Positions 1 to 5,606 of a DNA stretch of 5,606 bases are shown here, in pieces; position 1 is the stretch's first letter; every line of letters starts with the position of its first letter. A model generated the notes under the pieces. It saw only the letters and a program-made list of their open reading frames with translations, searched no databases and was not told the DNA's origin. The DNA is from Gammaproteobacteria bacterium (GTDB lineage: Bacteria; Pseudomonadota; Gammaproteobacteria; UBA12402), in the NCBI GenBank assembly GCA_028282395.1, contig JANQHY010000012.1:1-5606 (forward strand). The letters run 5' to 3'. Made by a program: the position numbers and the translations under genes.

Positions 1-1279
1 ATTCATAATCACTATTTTCACTGCTAAATTCCATAATTGCTGCCACAGAGCAGGCGTTGTGTGTTGCAAACTGACAATAGAGTGCATCTTGCGCCGCTAA
101 CATTTTTTTAGCGCAAGCTAGAAATGAGATGTCGGTGCCACTTTTACGAGTAAAAACGGGATAGTCTGCTGTTGCCATGACTTGACTGGATTTTATTTCA
201 CTATCCCAATAAGCGCCTTTTACTAGACGTACCATGATGCGTTTGTGATTTTTTCTTGCTAAAGCAATTAGCCAGTCAAGCGTTGCCCAAGCACGTTTTT
301 GATAAGCTTGCAGCGCTAAGCCAAAACCATTCCAACCATTCAAGCTAGGGTGGCAAAATACTGCTTCGATGATATCGAGTGAGAGACTTAACATCTCTGC
401 CTCTTCAGCATCAACAGTTAAACCAATATTAAGCAGTTTAGCTTGCTGTGCTAGTGTCAATAGTTTTGGTGTGAGTTCATTAAGAATGCGTTCACGTTTG
501 CTAAAATGGTAACACGGATGTAAGGCCGATAATTTCACCGAGATCCCGGGGTTGTCCATCACTGAACTTTTATCCGCAGCTTTACCAATAGCATTGATAG
601 CATTCATGTAAGCATTAAAATAGCGTTCGGCATCAGCTGCTGTGCGCGCTGCTTCTCCCAGCATGTCATAGGAGTGGCTATAACCGCGCTGCTGCTGTTG
701 TTGAGCACGTTTAATGCCTGCTTCGATAGTTTCTGCCATGACAAACTGCTCACCCATGATTTTCATTGCCCACATCACTGCGGTACGAACAATTGGGGCG
801 CTACTGCGATTGAGAAAACCTTTAAAACTTTTTGTTAAGAGACCATTATTTTCTTGCGAGGGTGTTAGACATTTTCCAGTTAACATCAATGCCCACGTTG
901 ATGCGTTCACAAACATGGAGTCACTTTGACCTAGATGGTGAGCCCAATCAGCACCAGTTAACTTATCGGCAATTAAATCATCCATTGTTTGCTTATCGGG
1001 AATGCGTAGTAGTGCTTCAGCTAGACACATGATGGCAACACCTTCTTCACTCGAGAGACTATAATGACCCATAAATGCATCAAGCGTATTACTGCCATGT
1101 TGGTAGTGACGTACAGCTTCGGTTAAGTGGGTTGAGCGTTGTTGAATAGCTGTTTCAATTTCACTGGTTAGTTGTAACTGTTTAAGTAAGTTATTAATAG
1201 TGTCATTTTCATCACAACGATAGGCTTTTTGTATTGCCTGACGATGACTGTCTCGTGAAGGTAGCATTATCAGTCCCAT
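1..1279 (-). CDS. putA: Proline dehydrogenase / P5C dehydrogenase PutA, N-terminal part (runs off the left edge)
   Basis: PutA oxidises proline to pyrroline-5-carboxylate with FAD in its PRODH domain, then to glutamate with NAD in a C-terminal aldehyde dehydrogenase domain that lies outside the window. The 426 visible residues show the PutA arm region (SSEEGVAIMCLAEALLRIPD, 76-95) and then the PRODH barrel: GEQFVMAETI (176-185), YDMLGEAARTAAD (204-216), PGISVKLSALHP (244-255), LTVDAEEAE (287-295), RLVKGAYWDSEIK (351-363) and FATHN (404-408). K249, D290, R351, Y357 and H407 align with E. coli PutA K329, D370, R431, Y437 and H487 at a constant offset of 80. The window ends before the substrate-binding arginine pair helix. 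The constant offset shows that the E. coli ribbon-helix-helix DNA-binding domain (about residues 1-47) is absent, so this is a PutA without autogenous repressor function. The start at 1279 is supported by AAGGA eight bases upstream; a second in-frame Met is at residue 5. The comparison with E. coli is from memory, but the family call is very secure. Confidence 0.96.
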   Translation of the reverse strand, partial: MGLIMLPSRDSHRQAIQKAYRCDENDTINNLLKQLQLTSEIETAIQQRSTHLTEAVRHYQHGSNTLDAFMGHYSLSSEEGVAIMCLAEALLRIPDKQTMDDLIADKLTGADWAHHLGQSDSMFVNASTWALMLTGKCLTPSQENNGLLTKSFKGFLNRSSAPIVRTAVMWAMKIMGEQFVMAETIEAGIKRAQQQQQRGYSHSYDMLGEAARTAADAERYFNAYMNAINAIGKAADKSSVMDNPGISVKLSALHPCYHFSKRERILNELTPKLLTLAQQAKLLNIGLTVDAEEAEMLSLSLDIIEAVFCHPSLNGWNGFGLALQAYQKRAWATLDWLIALARKNHKRIMVRLVKGAYWDSEIKSSQVMATADYPVFTRKSGTDISFLACAKKMLAAQDALYCQFATHNACSVAAIMEFSSENSDYE

Positions 1280-1287
1280 GGTATTTT

Positions 1288-1292
1288 TCCTT
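1288..1292 (-). promoter_or_regulatory. Ribosome binding site of putA
   Basis: AAGGA on the minus strand lies eight bases before the ATG at 1279. It fixes the start and therefore supports the absence of an N-terminal DNA-binding domain in this PutA. Confidence 0.75.
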
Positions 1293-1309
1293 GTTTATCA
1301 ATTTATGTA

Positions 1310-1338
1310 GTTGTATTGTATTTTCGTGTTGACGTCAA
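1310..1338 (-). promoter_or_regulatory. Candidate sigma70 promoter of putA (proximal)
   Basis: On the minus strand TTGACG (1338-1333) matches the -35 consensus at five of six positions. It is followed after exactly 17 bases by TACAAC (1315-1310), a four-of-six match to the -10 box. Transcription from here would give a leader of about 25 bases containing the AAGGA site. The -35 box lies inside a perfect palindrome, listed separately. Confidence 0.45.
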
Positions 1339-1339
1339 C
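1328..1339. promoter_or_regulatory. Perfect 12-bp palindrome, candidate operator of putA
   Basis: GTTGACGTCAAC is identical to its own reverse complement. It contains the -35 hexamer of the proximal putA promoter and lies about 15-25 bases downstream of the start expected from the distal promoter. A bound dimeric protein could therefore block either one. The regulator is not identified; that it is an operator is inference from symmetry and position. Confidence 0.4.
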
Positions 1340-1360
1340 TAGGTGTAAAATCGTTATCGC

Positions 1361-1389
1361 ATCATAGTAAAAAATTAATCGAATTGCAA
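1361..1389 (-). promoter_or_regulatory. Candidate sigma70 promoter of putA (distal)
   Basis: On the minus strand TTGCAA (1389-1384), a 17-base spacer and TATGAT (1366-1361) form a well-spaced promoter. The -10 box matches at five of six positions and the -35 box at four. It would start transcription near 1354, about 75 bases before the putA start codon and just upstream of the palindrome at 1328-1339. Either this or the proximal promoter could be the main one. Confidence 0.45.
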
Positions 1390-1420
1390 TTAAGTTCCAT
1401 AAATAGAATGCCATTTAGCA

Positions 1421-1978
1421 CTATAAGGCGGGATTCAGGCAGCGTTCAGTTTTAAGGTAGTAGCCGGAGCCAACGCAGAGATGTTCTTCTGGAATCATCT
1501 TGATATAGCTCTCTTTCTTTTCAAATTGGTTGGTTTTCGGATCGTACCAACAATATTGATACCAGATGCCACTCGGTTGCTTTTCAATCGCTTCTACTAT
1601 GCCATTCGTCAGTGGATTATCTGTCTGCTTAATAAAGTTATACTGTGGAGTAATGGGATCAGCAACAAAAATACCATTACTTTCACCTTGATTGCAAACA
1701 AAAGCAAAAACATAGTCGCTACCGTGATGAAAGCGGCCGTGCAATTTATTAAACTCACAAATGGCAGCCATTTTGCCATGTTTTTTAACATAGGCAATAG
1801 CTTTATTTACCAGTTTCTGAGTTCTTTGGGTTTGGCTGCTAGCTTTTATAGTATTGTAAGTAGCAGGTGAAGACGATGGTGAAATTGGTGGTTGAGGCGT
1901 GCTTCCAGGAAAAGTGGTTGCATAGGCGAGTGATGTTGTCATCCCTAATAACAGTGACATGCCAAACCATTTGATCAT
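1421..1978 (-). CDS. Secreted single Cache-domain-like protein
   Basis: The 185-residue product begins with a signal peptide: MIKWF, a hydrophobic core over residues 7-17, and AYA-TT as a probable signal peptidase I site after residue 20. A Pro/Ser/Thr-rich linker (21-50) follows, then a domain resembling the small-molecule-binding single Cache (sCache_2-like) fold. Its recognisable elements are a long helix AIAYVKKHGKMAAICEFN (60-77), then GRFHHGSDYVFAFV (81-94), GIFVADPITP (102-111), GIWYQYCWYDPKTN (137-150), KESYIKMIPEEHLCVGSGYY (155-174). Cache domains usually belong to receptors, but no transmembrane helix, HAMP, kinase or methyl-accepting domain follows, so this should be a free periplasmic or secreted binding protein. 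Five cysteines (74, 95, 143, 168, 180) allow disulfides. An upstream in-frame TTG at 2017 would add 13 residues, but the ATG at 1978 has the strong Shine-Dalgarno and gives a clean signal peptide. It lies 141 bases upstream of putA on the same strand. Ligand unknown; the Cache assignment rests on pattern recognition. Confidence 0.82.
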   Translation of the reverse strand: MIKWFGMSLLLGMTTSLAYATTFPGSTPQPPISPSSSPATYNTIKASSQTQRTQKLVNKAIAYVKKHGKMAAICEFNKLHGRFHHGSDYVFAFVCNQGESNGIFVADPITPQYNFIKQTDNPLTNGIVEAIEKQPSGIWYQYCWYDPKTNQFEKKESYIKMIPEEHLCVGSGYYLKTERCLNPAL

Positions 1979-1985
1979 TACCCTT

Positions 1986-1990
1986 CTCCT
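1986..1990 (-). promoter_or_regulatory. Ribosome binding site deciding the Cache-protein start
   Basis: AGGAG on the minus strand is seven bases before the ATG at 1978. It favours this start over the in-frame TTG at 2017. Confidence 0.8.
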
Positions 1991-2022
1991 ACTAGTCCCT
2001 ATTTTAAAACACAGCAAATTGT

Positions 2023-2051
2023 AGCATAACAGTATTTAGTGGATTTTACAA
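2023..2051 (-). promoter_or_regulatory. Candidate promoter of the Cache-protein gene
   Basis: On the minus strand TTGTAA (2051-2046), a 17-base spacer and TATGCT (2028-2023) are well spaced. The -10 box is preceded by TGT, giving an extended -10 (TGTTATGCT). The leader would be about 38 bases long and contain the AGGAG site. If this promoter is used, transcription of the Cache gene by the TTG start at 2017 would still be possible, so it does not itself decide the start. Confidence 0.4.
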
Positions 2052-2177
2052 GAAATTTTATTGATTTTAATGAGAATTGTCAGAGAAACATTTGTTTTGT
2101 CGTACGAGATATTATCAACATTACTTATAGCATAATCCTTGCTAATTTGGTTAAAATTAACAAGCATTAGGTTTGAT

Positions 2178-2181
2178 AGGG
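2178..2181 (+). promoter_or_regulatory. Ribosome binding site of the large hypothetical gene
   Basis: AGGG lies eight bases before the ATG at 2190. It supports that start over an in-frame TTG at 2139, where no purine-rich site is seen. Confidence 0.5.
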
Positions 2182-2189
2182 CAAGCTAT

Positions 2190-4124
2190 ATGTATGGAAA
2201 AGGTAGTAATGTTGCGACATTAATCGAATATCTTGAGCAAATCAAAAAATTTCACTCTAAAGGCCTATTTGCTGGAATCATGGAGGATCATCCAACAATT
2301 CCTTTGGCTAATAAATTAATTAAAGTATTAAGTAAAGGGGATTTTAATAATTGCAACTTTAGCGATAAAATCTTTTCTGATCAATTGTTGCGCCAACTAA
2401 ATGTCAATATTCTTAAGATAATTGAGCTTTCGAAGTTTGATAAGCGCATTAAACAGGCTTTTTTGACAAGTAGTGATGAGATTGTTTACCAAATATCAGA
2501 CCTGTCTAGCGTGAACTCAGATAGTAGAGAGATCTGTCTTGGTATTGCATCATGTAAAGTACTAATTGATATGGAGCTGTTGGCGCGAATTGAAACGAAT
2601 AGAGACAAAATTAAGAAAGAGCGTAAAAGTAAGCTTAATAGAAAAAAAAGAAATACTAAATTGGTTAAGTTCACATCCTCAGAGAGTGAGCAAAGCAGAG
2701 AGAGCTCTCCTGAGCCAAGTCCAAAACTTAATACAAACAATACCTCTCTTGCAGGTTCAAATACTAAGTTACCACTATCTAAAGAACAGTCAATTAATAA
2801 TCAGAATATATCGACATCAAATGTGAGTAAGAACAAGAGTCCTAATCGTATTCAGCGCATTTTATCAAAAACGAAGGAGACATTGGGAATAAGTAGTAAG
2901 ACAAAAGACAATGAACTCCACCAATCCATCTATCTCGCAAAGAAGAGAACAGTCGCTGAGCAGAAAGAGAGAGAGAAGCTTATTAGAATAAAGAGTTTTA
3001 ATAATAGCATGGAGGCCATTATTAATGCTGGCATGGGATATAAGACATCGATCGATTTTGATTCTTTTCAAGATAAATATATTAATATCGGTTTGGCTCC
3101 TGACACTAATGCTAAAATAGAGCAAGCGCTTATAGAAAGTGGGGAGCTGCTCAATAAACTAAAGAGCTGTACGCAGAAAGTCAATTATAGTATTTTGAGC
3201 CATCTTTTTTTTAAATTTGAACAGAAGTTCTCACGAGAACTATCTATGGAGTCTGGATCTGGCAATGAACAGGCAGATGATTCAATATTCGATGATATAA
3301 AATGCCGATATTTAGAACAGAAAAGGACGCTTTCCATTTATAATCAGAGCGAGACTTTACCTTTTTTAGATCATAAAGGATTGGTGCTCATTAAAGATAA
3401 GCTTATCACAATAGAAAATAGCATTCATCATCTAAACCAACGAATAAATGTACATAAAAAATTCTTTAAAAAATTAGATAAGCAGATATCACTTATACTT
3501 AATCGTATCAAGTGGAGTAATTGTGGTAAGGAGTGTGTGTTTTACAAAAGGAAATTAGAGATTCTCCGCTCACGTTATGCTTCCGTTAACAAAGACGCCA
3601 TTCTTGATAAAGAGTTATTCAGTCAGCTATCAGTGCGTGTAAAAAATATATCTCTTAATGTTGAGAGGATTATCGCGAATAACAGTATCATTGATCAATC
3701 CATGGAATTTTTTACTGCCCTTTTTAATAGAATTAAATTAGAAAGAGGGCAAGGAAAGGGGGTGAAGAGCTTTAGAAAAACGCGTACGTTAAAGTTGCTT
3801 AAAAATAGTGTATTGGTGAAACTGAATGCAATGAGAAGTGCCGATAATACCATAGATTCAGCCTATAATGTAGTAAAAATGCTTTTAACAAATGAGTTTG
3901 TCATCGCCGAAACCAATATGTTTAGCTGCCTTTTGTGCTGTCTCAGTTGTGGGATGTTGGGAAGTGCCGAGCAGAAAAAATCAGTTTTACAAGAGGTGTC
4001 TCGCCAAACTCAATGTTTTCCATTCTTTTATCCGCCTGTTCCCCGTGGTAGATTAGCAGTAGACAGTTGCATGAAAGAGACGTTTAATGTCGATAATTTC
4101 TCGACAAGCTATCAATTGACATAG
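2190..4124 (+). CDS. Large hypothetical protein, effector-like (coiled coil, basic cluster, Cys string)
   Basis: I do not recognise this 644-residue protein and assign no enzymatic function. No signal peptide or long transmembrane helix is seen, so it should be made in the cytosol. In order it shows: a mostly helical N-terminal region (1-138); a dense basic cluster (140-157: KKERKSKLN then RKKRNTK); a low-complexity Ser/Asn/Pro/Lys linker (163-219, including SSPEPSP); and a helical region rich in Lys and Glu (225-350). Next come a coiled coil (398-440) with an almost unbroken heptad (a: L398, L405, I412, I419, F426, I433, I440; d: I401, I408, L415, L429, I436), further helices to about 570, a cysteine string MFSCLLCCLSCGML (577-590) and a Pro/Phe-rich tail.

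Arginine codons are half AGA/AGG (16 of 32), against 1 of 19 in the visible putA and 2 of 17 in rodA. G+C is near one third, against roughly 45% in rodA by spot counts. This suggests separate ancestry. The start is the ATG at 2190; a TTG at 2139 would add 17 residues. A translocated effector is plausible from composition only. Confidence 0.8.
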   Translation: MYGKGSNVATLIEYLEQIKKFHSKGLFAGIMEDHPTIPLANKLIKVLSKGDFNNCNFSDKIFSDQLLRQLNVNILKIIELSKFDKRIKQAFLTSSDEIVYQISDLSSVNSDSREICLGIASCKVLIDMELLARIETNRDKIKKERKSKLNRKKRNTKLVKFTSSESEQSRESSPEPSPKLNTNNTSLAGSNTKLPLSKEQSINNQNISTSNVSKNKSPNRIQRILSKTKETLGISSKTKDNELHQSIYLAKKRTVAEQKEREKLIRIKSFNNSMEAIINAGMGYKTSIDFDSFQDKYINIGLAPDTNAKIEQALIESGELLNKLKSCTQKVNYSILSHLFFKFEQKFSRELSMESGSGNEQADDSIFDDIKCRYLEQKRTLSIYNQSETLPFLDHKGLVLIKDKLITIENSIHHLNQRINVHKKFFKKLDKQISLILNRIKWSNCGKECVFYKRKLEILRSRYASVNKDAILDKELFSQLSVRVKNISLNVERIIANNSIIDQSMEFFTALFNRIKLERGQGKGVKSFRKTRTLKLLKNSVLVKLNAMRSADNTIDSAYNVVKMLLTNEFVIAETNMFSCLLCCLSCGMLGSAEQKKSVLQEVSRQTQCFPFFYPPVPRGRLAVDSCMKETFNVDNFSTSYQLT

Positions 4125-4179
4125 TATGGCTGTAATGGCTTGCACATTATTCAATTAGCCTATTGCTCTGAATGCGGCT
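4125..4179. other. Convergent intergenic gap without a clear terminator
   Basis: The plus-strand hypothetical gene and minus-strand rodA end 55 bases apart. A bulged inverted repeat (AATGGCT at 4134-4140 with AGCCTATT at 4157-4164) is present, but no T-run follows it on either strand. I see no convincing intrinsic terminator. Confidence 0.5.
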
Positions 4180-5298
4180 TTAAAAAAGTTTCCTGTGATG
4201 GTGAATGGACATTAAAATGCCAAAACTGGCTAATAAGATTAACATAGAAGTGCCACTATAGCTAACCAAGGGAAGCGGTACGCCGACCACTGGTAGAATG
4301 CCGCTAACCATGCCCATATTAATAAAAGCTGAGAGCAGAAACATTAGGCTAAAGCAGCCAGCAAGAAGTCTTGAGAAGGTGTCTTGTCCCTGTGAAGCAA
4401 TATAAAGGCCACGGCTGGTAATAGCAAGGTAAAGAGCAATTAAGAGCAGGCAGCCAAGTAAACCAAACTCTTCGCCGGCAACCGCAAAAATAAAATCTGT
4501 GCTACTCTCTGGTAGGAAATGCAGATGACTTTGTGTACCATGGAGGAAGCCTTTGCCAAGAATGCCGCCGGAACCGATAGCAATTTTTGATTGAATAATA
4601 TGGTAGCCAGCGCCTAATGGATCGCGTTCAGGCGATAAAAATGTTAAAACTCGTTGACGTTGATAGCTTTTCATAAAGTGCCATAATAGTGGTGCGGCAA
4701 TCACTAGTGCAACAATGGCGCCAGTAATTAGGCGCCAACTAATTCCAGCAAGAAATAGTACCAGTGCGCCAGCGAGTAGTAATATAATCGCTGTGCCAAG
4801 ATCTGGCTGCTTTGCTACCAATAGTGCAGGAAAAACAATAATGGCAATACTAACACCAATATCGGTAATTTTAGGCGGCAATGGGCGATAGTTAAAGTAC
4901 CATGCTAACATCATTGGAATAGTTAGTTTGGTAAGTTCAGCGGGTTGAAAGCGGAACCCGCCAACTGATAGCCAACGTTCGGCTCCTTTAGCACTATGGC
5001 CAAGCGCTAATACCGCGAGTAACAATAATACACTGAACAGATAACACCAGGGAGCCCAGCGTGCAAGTAGTCGTGGAGGGATCTGGGCAACTAATATCAT
5101 AAAGACTAAAGCGACAGCAAAGTGGGCGCCTTGACTGATGACAACATGGCGATGAGCTTGCCCAGCACTGTAGAGGATGAATAGGCCAAAAATGGTGAGT
5201 AGTAGTACACCTGTCAAGAGTGTTAAGTCGAGATGAAGCCACTGCCAAGGATAACGGCGCCGACGTTGGTTTAATGGTTGTGAATGATTTAATGCCAT
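4180..5298 (-). CDS. rodA: Rod-shape-determining peptidoglycan glycosyltransferase RodA (SEDS family)
   Basis: RodA is the multi-spanning inner-membrane SEDS polymerase that links lipid II into glycan strands during cell elongation, working with the transpeptidase PBP2. The 372-residue protein is full length for the family and has about ten hydrophobic segments. Family landmarks are GAERWLSVGGFRFQPAELTK (105-124, with W109), KQPDLGTA (163-170), GYHIIQSKIAIGSGG (231-245), PESSTDFIFAVAGEEFG (263-279) and NMGMVSGILPVVGVPLPLVS (327-346, followed by YSGTS). D268 corresponds to the essential Asp of SEDS polymerases. The short basic N-terminus (RRRR, 12-15) fits a cytoplasmic start. AGAGGA upstream of the ATG supports the start at 5298. 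The gene sits 12 bases after mrdA, the usual elongasome order, so the two are almost certainly co-transcribed and coupled. FtsW is the alternative SEDS protein, but the pairing with PBP2 and the sequence favour RodA. Confidence 0.96.
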   Translation of the reverse strand: MALNHSQPLNQRRRRYPWQWLHLDLTLLTGVLLLTIFGLFILYSAGQAHRHVVISQGAHFAVALVFMILVAQIPPRLLARWAPWCYLFSVLLLLAVLALGHSAKGAERWLSVGGFRFQPAELTKLTIPMMLAWYFNYRPLPPKITDIGVSIAIIVFPALLVAKQPDLGTAIILLLAGALVLFLAGISWRLITGAIVALVIAAPLLWHFMKSYQRQRVLTFLSPERDPLGAGYHIIQSKIAIGSGGILGKGFLHGTQSHLHFLPESSTDFIFAVAGEEFGLLGCLLLIALYLAITSRGLYIASQGQDTFSRLLAGCFSLMFLLSAFINMGMVSGILPVVGVPLPLVSYSGTSMLILLASFGILMSIHHHRKLF

Positions 5299-5306
5299 CT
5301 ACTTTA

Positions 5307-5312
5307 TCCTCT
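5307..5312 (-). promoter_or_regulatory. Ribosome binding site of rodA overlapping the mrdA stop codon
   Basis: AGAGGA (5312-5307 on the minus strand) starts within the TAG stop of mrdA (5313-5311) and ends eight bases before the rodA ATG. This arrangement suits translational coupling of the two partner proteins. Confidence 0.7.
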
Positions 5313-5606
5313 ATTTATTTTTTCCATTGTCGCGATTTTTTGTTAATTTGTCATCTTTCGTCGCATCCTTCTCTGTTGCGGCGGTTGCCAAAATTTCGCT
5401 TTTATGCGCGAAAAAGTAGTCGGCAACTTTACGTGCAATTGGCGCAGCTTTGCCTGGACCATGTTCAACGAGAACAGCCATCGCAATATCAGTGTCTTCA
5501 TAAGGCGCAAAAACGATAAACCAGGAGTTGGGAAGTTTGGCAATAGCAACATTTTTGTAGTTACTTAAGCGGCTACTCAATACCTGTGCCGTACCGGTTT
5601 TTGCTG
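5311..5606 (-). CDS. mrdA: Penicillin-binding protein 2 (peptidoglycan transpeptidase), C-terminal fragment
   Basis: This frame stays open to the right edge and encodes the last 97 residues of the elongation-specific transpeptidase that cross-links the glycan made by RodA. The first visible residues, AKTGTAQV (from 5604), contain the KTG active-site motif of the penicillin-binding transpeptidase domain. WFIVFAPYEDTDIAMAVLVE follows, matching the strand region after KTG in PBP2 (E. coli has a comparable FAPYNNPQVAVAMILEN), then GPGKAAPIARKVADYFF. The protein ends in a charged, probably disordered tail rich in Lys and Asp. An internal TTG at 5580 is not the start; the SXXK and SXN motifs and the membrane anchor lie beyond the window. 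Position directly before rodA makes the PBP2 assignment strong. Confidence 0.94.
   Translation of the reverse strand, partial: AKTGTAQVLSSRLSNYKNVAIAKLPNSWFIVFAPYEDTDIAMAVLVEHGPGKAAPIARKVADYFFAHKSEILATAATEKDATKDDKLTKNRDNGKNK

Larger units (their letters stand above)
2018..2189. other. Divergent intergenic region
   Basis: This AT-rich stretch separates the Cache gene (leftward) from the large hypothetical gene (rightward). On the plus strand I find no sigma70 promoter with both boxes and good spacing. TATTAT at 2110 and a TATAGCATAAT stretch near 2126 lack a matching -35. Small symmetric elements are present: TCGTACGA at 2100-2107, and GTTAA-AA-TTAAC at 2150-2161, which is 28 bases before the chosen start of the large gene. 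Their significance is unknown. Confidence 0.5.

Noticed and set aside
714..1032. Two short overlapping plus-strand frames opposite putA
   Set aside because: Both lie wholly within the conserved PRODH coding sequence on the other strand and have no features of their own.
1481..1870. Plus-strand open frame of 129 codons opposite the Cache-protein gene
   Set aside because: It is antisense to a gene with a clear signal peptide, ribosome binding site and recognisable domain. Its translation shows no domain or ribosome binding site of its own.
2050..2080. PmrA-box-like TTAA repeats that would mark a Legionella/Coxiella effector promoter
   Set aside because: Only one good half site (TTTTAAT near 2066) is seen. 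In DNA this rich in A+T, that is expected by chance.
2139..2189. TTG at 2139 as the start of the large hypothetical protein
   Set aside because: No Shine-Dalgarno-like sequence precedes it, while the in-frame ATG at 2190 has AGGG eight bases upstream.
2486..3125. Minus-strand and alternative-frame plus-strand short frames inside the large hypothetical gene
   Set aside because: They are shadows of low-complexity coding sequence. None has a ribosome binding site or a recognisable motif.
4134..4164. Inverted repeat between the hypothetical gene and rodA as an intrinsic terminator
   Set aside because: The stem is short and bulged, the loop is 16 bases long, and no run of T follows on either strand.
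5311..5580. A stand-alone 89-residue protein starting at TTG 5580
   Set aside because: The frame continues upstream to the window edge through AKTGTAQV, the KTG motif of a transpeptidase, so this is the C-terminus of PBP2.

Overview
The window looks like chromosomal DNA of a gammaproteobacterium. It carries a PutA-type proline dehydrogenase and the mrdA-rodA cell-wall elongation pair, both close to the gammaproteobacterial forms. Next to these housekeeping genes lies a long, AT-rich, lysine/serine/asparagine-rich gene of unknown function with an eukaryotic-looking composition. That mix is typical of Legionellales-type host-associated bacteria (Legionella, Coxiella, Berkiella and relatives). 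The Legionellales placement is inference from style, not from a marker gene.

Layout, left to right. Positions 1-1279 (minus) hold the N-terminal 426 residues of PutA. It covers most of the FAD-binding proline dehydrogenase barrel, runs off the left edge, and lacks the N-terminal ribbon-helix-helix repressor domain of E. coli PutA. Positions 1280-1420 are its regulatory region, with two sigma70-like promoters and a perfect 12-bp palindrome sitting on one -35 box. Positions 1421-1978 (minus) encode a small secreted protein: a signal peptide, a proline/serine linker, and a stand-alone single Cache-like sensor domain with five cysteines. Positions 1979-2189 form a divergent intergenic region.

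Positions 2190-4124 (plus) encode a 644-residue protein that I do not recognise. It has a bipartite basic cluster, a low-complexity Ser/Asn/Pro linker, a clear heptad coiled coil, and a cysteine string near the C-terminus. Its base composition and arginine codon use differ sharply from the flanking genes. It is the accessory element of the window and a candidate translocated effector. Positions 4125-4179 are a short convergent gap with no clear terminator.

Positions 4180-5298 (minus) are a complete rodA, the SEDS glycan polymerase. Twelve bases upstream of it ends mrdA (PBP2), of which only the C-terminal 97 residues from the KTG motif onward are present (5311-5606). The two genes form the conserved elongasome operon, and the rodA ribosome binding site overlaps the mrdA stop codon.

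There is no CRISPR array, tRNA, rRNA, insertion sequence or integrase visible in the window.
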